From assembly GCA_039584255.1 (NCBI GenBank), contig JBDGYE010000035.1, positions 1 through 43,321 on the forward strand: a DNA stretch of 43,321 nt, given 5' to 3'. Of the stretch, positions 14,236 to 21,862 are shown piece after piece. Under the pieces are notes generated by a model. That model was given only the letters and a program-made list of their open reading frames with translations. It was not told the DNA's origin and did no database searches. Origin of the DNA: JBDGYE01 sp039584255. GTDB lineage: Bacteria > Gemmatimonadota > Gemmatimonadetes > Palauibacterales > Palauibacteraceae. The position numbers and the translations under genes were made by a program. The stretch's first letter is position 1. Every line of letters begins with the position of its first letter.

Positions 14236-15599
14236 GCTTCCGGCGGCCCCGCCGGGCCGCCCCAGCTCTCGGCCGAGCCCGGGTCCAGCTCCCAGCGTAG
14301 AGAGGCCAACTCGTTGGCGAGCTCACGCCGCTCCATGAGTAGCCGGCCGCGCAGGTCGCCGCGGCGCCGGAAGCGGATGTACCGCATTACCCGAGCGCGG
14401 TCATCCCGCCAGCGCTCGCGGACCCACAGCGTTACCAGACCCAGAGCGGGCATGCCCGTGAGGACCAGAGGTATCAGGCGCAGATCCACCAGTATTCCCG
14501 CGGCCGCCGTCAACAGGGCGATCCAGGCGGAGTACAGCACGGCGCCCCAAAGCAGCTTGTAGGTCGCCCGGACATCCCGCTCGAGGACCCGGCGGCTCCC
14601 GACCAGGTCCGTGACCTGGTACGGGACGAGGAAGACCACGTGACCAAGTAGCGCCAGCGGTCCGGCCCCGAGGAACAACAGTGAGTGCCTCAGACTCCAC
14701 AGCCCGGCGGCTCGTGGAGCTCTCCTCCGCTCGAGGTCCCCTGGACGCGCCCCGACCGCGGCCAGCAGTTCTGCGAAACGCACCGATCGATCGGTGATCC
14801 CGGCGAGGCGGTCCGGGTCGCTTCTCCGCAGCTTGGCCAGAATCGCCGCGATCCGCCGCTCGCGCCGGACGCGATCGTCGCGCCTCCGGGGTAGTCTGAA
14901 CTCGGCCGCGTACACGGCCTCCGCGAACCGGATGGCGGGGGCGTCCTCCCAATCCTCGAGGTTCAGGGTCACCTTGTGCAGCGACTCCTCGACACGTGAG
15001 GTGAGCTCACGGACGGCATCGGCGTCATCCGGACCACGGCCGGCCAGGTCGTCCCAACCCACGGCCGGGCCCACCACGGCCACCGCTGGCGACCGGAAGC
15101 GCTCCTTCTGGCGCAGGAGGATACCGACGGGCACGATCGGGAATGCCCCGTCGTACCTTTCGGCCGCGCCCAGGCAAATGCGCGCCGCTCCTGTGCGGAG
15201 CGGGGCCATGGACGGCCGGTTGTGGCTGATTCCTTCCGGGAAGATGCCCACGGCGGATCCCGATGCGAGCGCCTCCTGGACGGCCGCAAACATCTCGACG
15301 TTGCGGTCCATGAGCCCGGGGTCGTCCTTCCGCCGATAGACAGGGATCGCCCCGCAGGCCTTCAGCAGGCTTCCGATGATGGGCTGGTCGAACAGGGGTG
15401 CCTTCGCGAGGAAGCGGATCGGCCGCCGGGCGCTGGCCGCCACGAAGGCCGGATCAAAGCCGGAGTTCGGGTGGTTCGCCACGAACAGGGCCGGGCCCGA
15501 CGGCGGGGGATCCTCGCCGGCGAGCGTGGCATGGTAGTAGAGGTTCACGGCCCCTCGCGAGACTCGTGGGAGCGCGTGTAGAAGCCAGGGGCGGCTCAT
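14211..15599 (-). CDS. 1-acylglycerol-3-phosphate O-acyltransferase-like (PlsC) membrane protein
   Basis: A 462-residue protein with an N-terminal PlsC acyltransferase domain and a C-terminal membrane region. The domain shows LFVANHPNSGFDPAF (the NHx4D catalytic motif, near residue 45), RFLAKAPLFDQPIIG, GAIPVYRRKDD and GIFPEGISHNRPSM (the phosphate-binding FPEG). After a basic linker, residues about 310-410 hold hydrophobic helices such as LLFLGAGPLALLGHVVFLVPY and LLTAAAGILVDLRLIPLVLTG. It likely acylates lysophosphatidate or another glycerolipid at the membrane. The start (ATG 15599) gives the domain its usual N-terminal distance. It follows egtA by 10 bases, so it may be cotranscribed with the ergothioneine genes without sharing their function. 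Confidence 0.82.
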   Translation of the reverse strand: MSRPWLLHALPRVSRGAVNLYYHATLAGEDPPPSGPALFVANHPNSGFDPAFVAASARRPIRFLAKAPLFDQPIIGSLLKACGAIPVYRRKDDPGLMDRNVEMFAAVQEALASGSAVGIFPEGISHNRPSMAPLRTGAARICLGAAERYDGAFPIVPVGILLRQKERFRSPAVAVVGPAVGWDDLAGRGPDDADAVRELTSRVEESLHKVTLNLEDWEDAPAIRFAEAVYAAEFRLPRRRDDRVRRERRIAAILAKLRRSDPDRLAGITDRSVRFAELLAAVGARPGDLERRRAPRAAGLWSLRHSLLFLGAGPLALLGHVVFLVPYQVTDLVGSRRVLERDVRATYKLLWGAVLYSAWIALLTAAAGILVDLRLIPLVLTGMPALGLVTLWVRERWRDDRARVMRYIRFRRRGDLRGRLLMERRELANELASLRWELDPGSAESWGGPAGPPEAKAPPTAN

Positions 15600-15609
15600 T
15601 CCCGGTTCG

Positions 15610-16941
15610 TCATTCCCGGGTTGTCCGTTCTCCGCTGCCCTCGTCATCCACCTGCATCCGACGGGGCTCCACGTAGCCGGAGAGGAAGCTTCGCATGGTG
15701 TCGCCCATCTCCTCGCTGAAGTACCGCTCCGGAAACCGAGGGATCGCCTCCAGTGCGATCCGGAATGCGGTCTCCGCGAGATCACCGAGCTCGGGATCGC
15801 GGACCCCGTTCACGGCGGCCCGTCGGGACAGGTCCCCGAGGCTCGCGGCCCTCGGCTCCAGCAACTCGAGAACCGAAGAGAGCGCCTGGTCGTCGTACAA
15901 CAACGCCGGCAGCAAGGTGGGAGGAACGGTCCACCACTCCTGCCGGGGCACGTCCAGCGAGCGAACCTCGAGCCAGCCTCGGGGTCGAACGTCCGGGAAC
16001 AGTGTGGAAAGGTGGATTCGCCACTCCTCGGGTGTAGGCTGCGGCGAGTCCGCGCCAGCCCACCATTCGTTGAACCGAAGATCCTCCTGCTGCGGCACGA
16101 GGTTCTCCTCCGCGTCCAGCCGCAGAACGACTTTGGCCGTGAGAGCGAACACCAGGTACTGTCCCCACGCCTCCCCGGCTGCGGCCTGCCCGACTGCCAG
16201 CACGGTCCCGGTTCGGCTCGGATCCACCTTCTGCCACAGCGCTGCGCGGCGGCTCACAGCCTCGCCTCCCTCGGGCAGCGGGCCGGGCGAGTTGGCGAAT
16301 ACCGCGGTGCAGACGGGCGCCAGAAGATTGCAGGCACGCCAGCGGCGCCCTGCCTGATCGGGGTCGCCCAAGTCGAGGTTTATCTGCATGGCGGCCGAGA
16401 GGCGCATCATCTCCCTTCCGAACGGACCCAACCCCGAGAAGTACCGGTCCATGGCGAGATAGCGCGGACTCTGGACCTGGAGGCCCACCTCGGCGGCGCT
16501 GTGCCACGGGTTCATCCCCCGGGCGACCAGACGGATGCCAGATCGCGCGGCAGCCGCGCTCAGAGGCGCCAGGGTTTCCGTCAGGTCGTCCGCCGCCTCC
16601 CGTGCCGTGTTCTGCGGGGAGCCGCTGTACTCGAGCTGACCGCCCGGTTCGAAAGTGAGCCGGCCGCCGCGCGAGGTGCGGAACCACACGGAGCCGTGCT
16701 CATCGCTCTCCTCGGTGAGCAGATCATCGCCCCGCCCGTACGCTCTGAGGAATCGCAACAACGAGGGCTCCGAACCCGTTTCGCTCTCCAGCCGCACCGG
16801 CTGCGGATCGGTGTCCCAGCCGTCGGCCACCGGGATGAGCTCGACCTCCACACCGACCGTTCCCGGACGCGGCGAGCTCCCGGCGGGAGTGAACAACGCC
16901 AGCACCTCATCCCGCAGCTCCTCGGAAGTTAGCCGAGTCAT
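15610..16941 (-). CDS. egtA: glutamate-cysteine ligase, GCS2/EgtA type
   Basis: A 443-residue glutamate-cysteine ligase of the GCS2 (plant/actinobacterial) branch, which makes gamma-glutamylcysteine from Glu, Cys and ATP. Marks are GTVGVEVELIPV near residue 28 (metal/ATP site), GGRLTFEPGGQLEYSGSPQNT, RLVARGMNPWHS, YLAMDRYFSGLGPFG, LSAAMQINLDLGDP, CNLLAPVCTAVFANSPG and GWLEVRSLDVPRQEWW. It lies four bases after egtD, so the product is probably the sulphur donor for ergothioneine in the EgtB reaction. No glutathione synthetase is present in the window. The ATG at 16941 is preferred over an ATG 57 bases upstream that would lie inside egtD. Confidence 0.9.
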   Translation of the reverse strand: MTRLTSEELRDEVLALFTPAGSSPRPGTVGVEVELIPVADGWDTDPQPVRLESETGSEPSLLRFLRAYGRGDDLLTEESDEHGSVWFRTSRGGRLTFEPGGQLEYSGSPQNTAREAADDLTETLAPLSAAAARSGIRLVARGMNPWHSAAEVGLQVQSPRYLAMDRYFSGLGPFGREMMRLSAAMQINLDLGDPDQAGRRWRACNLLAPVCTAVFANSPGPLPEGGEAVSRRAALWQKVDPSRTGTVLAVGQAAAGEAWGQYLVFALTAKVVLRLDAEENLVPQQEDLRFNEWWAGADSPQPTPEEWRIHLSTLFPDVRPRGWLEVRSLDVPRQEWWTVPPTLLPALLYDDQALSSVLELLEPRAASLGDLSRRAAVNGVRDPELGDLAETAFRIALEAIPRFPERYFSEEMGDTMRSFLSGYVEPRRMQVDDEGSGERTTRE

Positions 16942-16945
16942 CGGC

Positions 16946-17929
16946 TCATTCCCGCGTGCGTGCGAGGCCGAGGGCGAAGCGCCCCGCCCCGTCTGCATCC
17001 CAGCGTTTCACGACCAGACCGCCAGAGGCCAGCAGAGCGGTCGCCGAGCTCCGGGTATACTTGTGGCTGAGCTCGGTGCGGATGCTCTCACCTTCCTCGA
17101 AATCCACCATCATTCCCAAGTCGCGAATCCGCACCGACTGGCCTCGTGTGGATACGAGGTGCATCTCGATCCGGGCCTTCTCGGTATCGTAGAGGGCGAG
17201 GTGGCGGAACGCCGTGAGGTCGAACTCCGCGCCGAGCTCCCGGTTCAGCACTCGCAGGATGTTGAGGTTGAACTCGGCGGTCACTCCCGAGCTGTCGTTG
17301 TACGCCAGCTCCAGCGTTCCGGCCTCCTTCACCAGGTCGAAGCCAATGAGAAGACCGTCGGCGGGGGACATCTCGGCAGCGACGGCCTGCAGGAATTCCA
17401 CGGCCTGATGGTCTTCCAGGTTGCCGATCGTCGAGCCTAGGAAGGCCATGAGCCGGCGCCGGCCCGGAAACGGAAGGTCGTGTGGGTGCTCGAAGTCTCC
17501 GATGACGCCTTCCACTCGAAGCTCCGGATAGTCTGCCAGAAGAGAGTACGCCGCCCGCCTCGAGGCGTCCTCGCTGACGTCCACCGGCCCGTAGCTCTCC
17601 AACAGGCCCACGGACCGCATGGCGTCCAGCAGCACCCGAGTCTTCGCGGCGCTGCCGGAACCGAACTCCACGAGTACGGTGGGACGGAGCAGCTGGACGA
17701 TCCCGGGCGCCACGCGCTCGAGGATCTCTCGTTCCGCTCGGGTCTGGTAGTACTCGGGGAGGCCAGTGATCTTCTCGAACAACCGCGAGCCCCGCGCGTC
17801 GTAGAAGTATTTCGACGGCAGCACCTTGCGAGAGGCCGATAGGCCCGCGCGGGCGTCAAGCGCCAGCTGATATGGACTCTCACGGTGGTCGAGCAGGTTG
17901 TGCAGAACGAGACGGTCGCCGCCACCCAT
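16946..17929 (-). CDS. egtD: L-histidine N-alpha-methyltransferase
   Basis: A 327-residue EgtD, which trimethylates histidine to hercynine using three SAM in the first step of ergothioneine synthesis. Family segments are LPSKYFYDARGSRLFEKITGLPEYYQTRAEREIL, VEFGSGSAAKTRVLLDAM (SAM site), YGPVDVSEDA, LMAFLGSTIGNLED, YNDSSGVTAEFNLNILRVLNRELGA (substrate pocket region) and HLVSTRGQSVRI. The ATG at 17929 has GAGGA six bases upstream and is preferred; a GTG at 17941 would add four residues. It sits between egtB and egtA with short gaps on both sides, as one operon. Confidence 0.95.
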   Translation of the reverse strand: MGGGDRLVLHNLLDHRESPYQLALDARAGLSASRKVLPSKYFYDARGSRLFEKITGLPEYYQTRAEREILERVAPGIVQLLRPTVLVEFGSGSAAKTRVLLDAMRSVGLLESYGPVDVSEDASRRAAYSLLADYPELRVEGVIGDFEHPHDLPFPGRRRLMAFLGSTIGNLEDHQAVEFLQAVAAEMSPADGLLIGFDLVKEAGTLELAYNDSSGVTAEFNLNILRVLNRELGAEFDLTAFRHLALYDTEKARIEMHLVSTRGQSVRIRDLGMMVDFEEGESIRTELSHKYTRSSATALLASGGLVVKRWDADGAGRFALGLARTRE

Positions 17930-17950
17930 GAGTGTCCTCACGTACGCGCG

Positions 17951-19339
17951 CTAGACGTCCCTGGCCAGCCGCAGCCCGGCGAAGATCTGGCGTCGAATCG
18001 GGTAATCCCAATTCCGGAACGTGTTTCGGGCGACGCAGGGCTGCGTCGCCCACGAGCCTCCTCGCAGAACCCGGTAGTTGTCCCCGAAGAAGACCTCCGA
18101 GTAGTCGGGATAGGGATATGGGCTGAAACCCGGATAGCCGGCGAAAGAACTGGACGTCCACTCCCACACATCGCCCAGGAGCTGCTCGCAGCCCATGGCA
18201 CTGCGGCCTGCCGTGTAGGCTCCCGCGACCGCCACCCCAAAGCCGATCTGACCGAGGTTGGCCAGGTGCGGCGCCGGCGGCTCGTTACCCCACGGGTACG
18301 GGCGCGATTCGCCGCGGTCCGGGTCCCAGGCGGCTGCCTTTTCCCACTCCGCCTCAGTGGGCAGGCGGGCTCCTCGGAAGCGCGCGTAGGCCTCCGCCTC
18401 GTGGTAGCATACGTGGATCACCGGATCCCCGGACCGCACCGGCTCCTTTCCCAGGGAAGTCCGCCGCATCCACCCCTCTAGACCATCCGCGCGCGCCACT
18501 TCGGCGGCCTCGGCTGCCGCCGGACTCTCACCCGCCCCGGAGGGCTGCCAGTACAACGGCGCGTACAGGTGCTGCGCCGTGCACCACTCCCAGCCCGTTT
18601 CCGTCCACAGGCGGGGATTCGAGTACCCGCTTGACGCGATGAACTCGAGGTACTCGCCGTTGGTGACCGGGTACCGGCCGATTTCGAACGGGGCGACCGG
18701 TGCACGGAAACGCGGTCGCTCGTTATCGTAGGCGAAGCCACCTTCAGGCGCCCCCATCTCGAACTCGCCGCCCGGGATGGGCAACATCTCCCCCAGAGTG
18801 GCCACAGCGGCCGTAGACAGCTCGCGTCTCGAGCCGGGGCGATAGGGTTCGCTGGTCATGAGGAGGACCGTCTGCAGGATCGTCTCCTGGTGCTGCGCCT
18901 CGTGCCCTCGAACCAACTCGAAGACGTAACCATCCCTGATCAGTGGATTCGGGCCTGAGAGGTCGATCGTCTCGAGCGCCCGCTCCGCCGCCTCGCGCAC
19001 TCGCCTCAGACGCTCCCTGACGGAGCTGCGATCCGGTAGATTCAGTTCCGCGCGCCGGGAGCGCGGCGTGCGCATCGCGTCATACATCTCAGCCAGGGCC
19101 GACTCGCCGGAGGCCTTCCCGAGCTCGCGCACCAGCCACAGCTCCTCGAACTCGGCAATGTGCCCCAAGTCCCAGATGATCGGACTCATGAGGGGCGAGT
19201 GCTGACGCTGCAGGGCGTCGTCCGAGAGGGGCGACACCAGCTCCAGGGTGCGATCGCGGATCTCGCCCAGCCCTTCACGCACGTCGTGCTTGTCGGAGAC
19301 CCCTCGTCGTCCGTCTGCCACTTTGCCCGGTTGACTCAT
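17951..19339 (-). CDS. egtB: ergothioneine sulfoxide synthase (hercynine oxygenase)
   Basis: A 462-residue non-haem iron enzyme that joins hercynine to a thiol donor with oxygen. An N-terminal DinB_2 domain is followed by a formylglycine-generating-enzyme-like domain (from about residue 185: IPGGEFEMGAPEGG, PVTNGEYLEFIASSGY, HVCYHEAEAYARFRGARLPTEAEWEKAA, GDVWEWTSSSFAGYPGF, LRGGSWATQPC). The iron-binding histidines are visible as LGHIAE (His60) and RGHEAQHQE (His146 and His150). The C-terminus NWDYPIRRQ has Asp445 and Arg449 with the D-x3-R spacing that, from memory, binds gamma-glutamylcysteine in mycobacterial EgtB. The neighbouring egtA fits that. The ATG at 19339 has AGGG upstream; a GTG at 19345 is possible. 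Confidence 0.95.
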   Translation of the reverse strand: MSQPGKVADGRRGVSDKHDVREGLGEIRDRTLELVSPLSDDALQRQHSPLMSPIIWDLGHIAEFEELWLVRELGKASGESALAEMYDAMRTPRSRRAELNLPDRSSVRERLRRVREAAERALETIDLSGPNPLIRDGYVFELVRGHEAQHQETILQTVLLMTSEPYRPGSRRELSTAAVATLGEMLPIPGGEFEMGAPEGGFAYDNERPRFRAPVAPFEIGRYPVTNGEYLEFIASSGYSNPRLWTETGWEWCTAQHLYAPLYWQPSGAGESPAAAEAAEVARADGLEGWMRRTSLGKEPVRSGDPVIHVCYHEAEAYARFRGARLPTEAEWEKAAAWDPDRGESRPYPWGNEPPAPHLANLGQIGFGVAVAGAYTAGRSAMGCEQLLGDVWEWTSSSFAGYPGFSPYPYPDYSEVFFGDNYRVLRGGSWATQPCVARNTFRNWDYPIRRQIFAGLRLARDV

Positions 19340-19463
19340 CGTCACCCTGTCGTTCGCTTTTGTCGAGTCCTGTGGCGAGCCGCAACAGCAGCGTGCGTTC
19401 TGGAACGCGTCGAATGACGGAAGCTAGCCACCTCTCCAACGGCGATACAACCATGCCCCAGCT

Positions 19464-20174
19464 ATGATCCGGTTCGAGAGAGTCACCGCCTGCCTCGACG
19501 AAAGAGTCGTCCTCGACCGCCTGGACCTGGGCGTAGCCGAGGGCGAGATCCTCGTCCTGCTCGGCCGAAGCGGCGCCGGCAAGTCTACCGCCCTCCGTCT
19601 GGTGAATCGGATGCTTCTGCCCGACCGGGGAACGGTTCGGGTGTGCGGGGCGCCGACCTCGGAGTGGGATCCCATCCGACTGCGAAGGAGCGTCGGATAC
19701 GTGATCCAGGAGATCGGGCTGTTTCCGCACCGCACGGTGTTGGAAAACGTCGAGACGGTGCCCAGGTTGCTGAAATGGGACCCGGAGACTCGCAGGGTGC
19801 GGGCCCTTGAGCTGTTGAAATTGGTCGGCCTGGCGGGGGAGGAGGTTCCGGATCGCTATCCACGGGCGCTGTCCGGGGGACAGAAGCAACGGGTGGGCGT
19901 CGCGAGGGCTCTGTGCGCAGACCCTGCGATCCTCTTGTGCGACGAGCCGTTCGGGGCGCTGGACCCCATCACCCGGCGGGATCTCCAGACCCAGTTCCGA
20001 AAGCTGAGCCGTGAGCTCGGAAAGACCGTGCTGTTCGTAACCCACGACGTCGGCGAAGCTCTGACCGTGGGAGACCGGGTCGGGCTGCTGCAGTCGGGTT
20101 CGCTTCGGTTTCTGGGAACGCCGGAGGACTTCCGGAGTAGCCGCGACGAAGCCGTGCGGGAGTTCCGCGCATGA
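19464..20174 (+). CDS. ABC transporter ATPase, osmoprotectant/betaine (QAT) family
   Basis: A 236-residue ATPase of the choline/glycine-betaine type, close in layout to OpuCA/OsmV/EgtV. It has Walker A GRSGAGKSTALR near residue 35, the Q-loop VIQEIGLFPHRTVLENVETVPRLL, the signature LSGGQKQRVGVARAL, Walker B ILLCDEPFGALDPITR and the switch histidine FVTHDVGEAL. It ends soon after the core and lacks the CBS pair of OpuA-type ATPases. It is divergent from egtB across 124 bases and coupled to the permease by ATGA. The position next to the ergothioneine genes makes an ergothioneine importer a real candidate. Betaine or choline are the default alternatives. Confidence 0.9.
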   Translation: MIRFERVTACLDERVVLDRLDLGVAEGEILVLLGRSGAGKSTALRLVNRMLLPDRGTVRVCGAPTSEWDPIRLRRSVGYVIQEIGLFPHRTVLENVETVPRLLKWDPETRRVRALELLKLVGLAGEEVPDRYPRALSGGQKQRVGVARALCADPAILLCDEPFGALDPITRRDLQTQFRKLSRELGKTVLFVTHDVGEALTVGDRVGLLQSGSLRFLGTPEDFRSSRDEAVREFRA

Positions 20175-20812
20175 TCGGCTTCCTCGACTACGTGGCGGCG
20201 AACGCGGGGGACCTGCTGCTCCGAACCGGGGAGCACCTGCTGTTGGTCGGGGTCGCCCTCTCCACCGCCGTAATTGTCGGGCTGCCCCTCGGAGTGGCCC
20301 TGTCCCGCCGCAGAGCCGCGGCTCCTCCCGTAATCGGAGGTGCTAACGTGCTGCAGACGATACCGAGCCTGGCCCTGCTGGGACTCCTGGTCCCGCTGCC
20401 GTGGCTAGGCGGTGTCGGACCCAGGCCGGCTATCGTGGCGCTGGTGGCCTACGCGCTCCTCCCGATCATCCGGACCACGTATGACGGTATCCGCGGCGTT
20501 GACCCCGCGGTCAGGGAGGCCGGAGTTGCCATGGGGATGACCGACATGCAGCTGCTGCGCGAGGTCGAGTTGCCGATGGCGGCCGGCGTCATCATGGGAG
20601 GCATCCGAGTCGCGACCGTGATCGGCATAGGTGTCGCGACGGTCGCCGCGGCAATCGGAGCCGGCGGCCTGGGCGTATTCATCTTTCAGGGACTGGCGAT
20701 GGTGGACAACGAAGTGATCCTGGCCGGCGCGATCCCGGCCGCCCTGTTGGCCCTGGCGGCGGACTTCGGACTCGGCCGCATCGAGCGCGTGCTTTCGAGG
20801 TGGCGGGATTGA
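20171..20812 (+). CDS. ABC transporter permease, osmoprotectant (QAT) family
   Basis: A 213-residue inner-membrane permease with about five or six helices. It carries the family marks LQTIPSLALLGLLVPLPW and the cytoplasmic EAA loop EAGVAMGMTDMQLLREVELP followed by MGGIRVATVIGIGVATVAAA and GAGGLGVFIFQGL. It is a stand-alone permease, unlike EgtU, where permease and binding domain are fused. The start overlaps the ATPase stop (ATGA) and its stop overlaps the binding-protein start (TTGA), so the three genes form one coupled unit. Confidence 0.9.
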   Translation: MIGFLDYVAANAGDLLLRTGEHLLLVGVALSTAVIVGLPLGVALSRRRAAAPPVIGGANVLQTIPSLALLGLLVPLPWLGGVGPRPAIVALVAYALLPIIRTTYDGIRGVDPAVREAGVAMGMTDMQLLREVELPMAAGVIMGGIRVATVIGIGVATVAAAIGAGGLGVFIFQGLAMVDNEVILAGAIPAALLALAADFGLGRIERVLSRWRD

Positions 20813-21732
20813 TCTTCGAAGCGTCGGCCCACCGCTCCTCGCGGTTCGTCTGCGCTGCTGTGGCGCTGATCGGCGTCAGCTGTTCCGCAGGATCCGACAC
20901 GCTGGTGGTCGGCTCGAAGAACTTCACGGAACAGGACATTCTGGGCGAGATCGTGGCCACCTGGATCGAGCACACGACCGACATACAGGTGCGCCGCCGC
21001 CTTCACCTCGGTGGCACCTTTCTGTGCCACCGGGCGATCTTGAGCGGTGACATAGACCTGTACGTCGAGTACACAGGTACAGCCCTGGCTGCCATACTGG
21101 AGGAAAGCGGCCTCCAGGACCCCGACAGCGTCCGGCGACGTGTGTCGGACGTGTATAGCGAGCGCTACGGCCTCCTCTGGACCGGACCGCTCGGCTTCGA
21201 GAACACGTTCGCGCTTCTCGTGCGGGCCTCCACCGCGGACTCGCTGAACCTGCGGACCGTCTCGGAGGCCGCTCCGCATACGGTGGCGTGGACTCCCGGA
21301 TTCGGCTACGAGTTCGCAGAGCGTGCCGACGGCTTTGCCGGCCTATCGAAGGCATATGGCCTCGAATTCGGCTCCGCAGCCCGAGTCATGGACCTCGGGC
21401 TGACGTATCGTGCCCTGGCATCGGGCCAGGTGGACTTCATAGCGGGCAACTCCACCGATGGACAGATCGATGCGCTGGGCCTGCGCCAGCTCCGAGACGA
21501 CCGCGGCTACTTCCCTCCCTATGAGGCGGTTCCCGTAGTACGCAAGGTCGCCCTCGAGCGGTTTCCACAGTTGGAGGCCTCGCTGGCAAGTCTCTCGGGC
21601 CGCCTCAGCACCGCCGAAATGAGGCGACTCAACCGGGCCGTAGACGTGGAGGGTGAGCGATGGCGTGACGTGGCGCGCGACTGGGTGGAAGAGGAGCTAC
21701 GGAGCGGTGAGCGGAACATGGACAGGCCATGA
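20809..21732 (+). CDS. ABC transporter substrate-binding protein, OpuAC/ProX-like
   Basis: A 307-residue periplasmic binding protein of the betaine/choline/ergothioneine class. Near the N-terminus a hydrophobic stretch FVCAAVALIGVSCSAGSD may be a lipoprotein signal, though the lipobox is imperfect (GVSC). The mature part starts LVVGSKNFTEQDILGEI, as in OsmF/OpuC proteins, then has LHLGGTFLCHRAILSGDIDLYVEYTGTAL, FGYEFAERADGFAGLSKAYGL, GLTYRALASGQVDFIAGNSTDGQIDAL and DDRGYFPPYEAVPVV. The TTG at 20809 overlaps the permease stop and has GAGGTGG five bases before it; a GTG at 20800 is the alternative. The ligand cannot be told by eye; ergothioneine is suggested by the egtBDA neighbours. Confidence 0.85.
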   Translation: MIFEASAHRSSRFVCAAVALIGVSCSAGSDTLVVGSKNFTEQDILGEIVATWIEHTTDIQVRRRLHLGGTFLCHRAILSGDIDLYVEYTGTALAAILEESGLQDPDSVRRRVSDVYSERYGLLWTGPLGFENTFALLVRASTADSLNLRTVSEAAPHTVAWTPGFGYEFAERADGFAGLSKAYGLEFGSAARVMDLGLTYRALASGQVDFIAGNSTDGQIDALGLRQLRDDRGYFPPYEAVPVVRKVALERFPQLEASLASLSGRLSTAEMRRLNRAVDVEGERWRDVARDWVEEELRSGERNMDRP

Positions 21733-21862
21733 TATCTTAGTAATGAGGGCCCGCCGCGCATCGGGGCGCCGGAGCGCGCGGCCCCGACGAGGACCAGACG
21801 ACGTGATGACGTCGATGCGCGGTCCCGCCGGCGGCGGGAACGCCCGAAATGGAAGAAGAACC

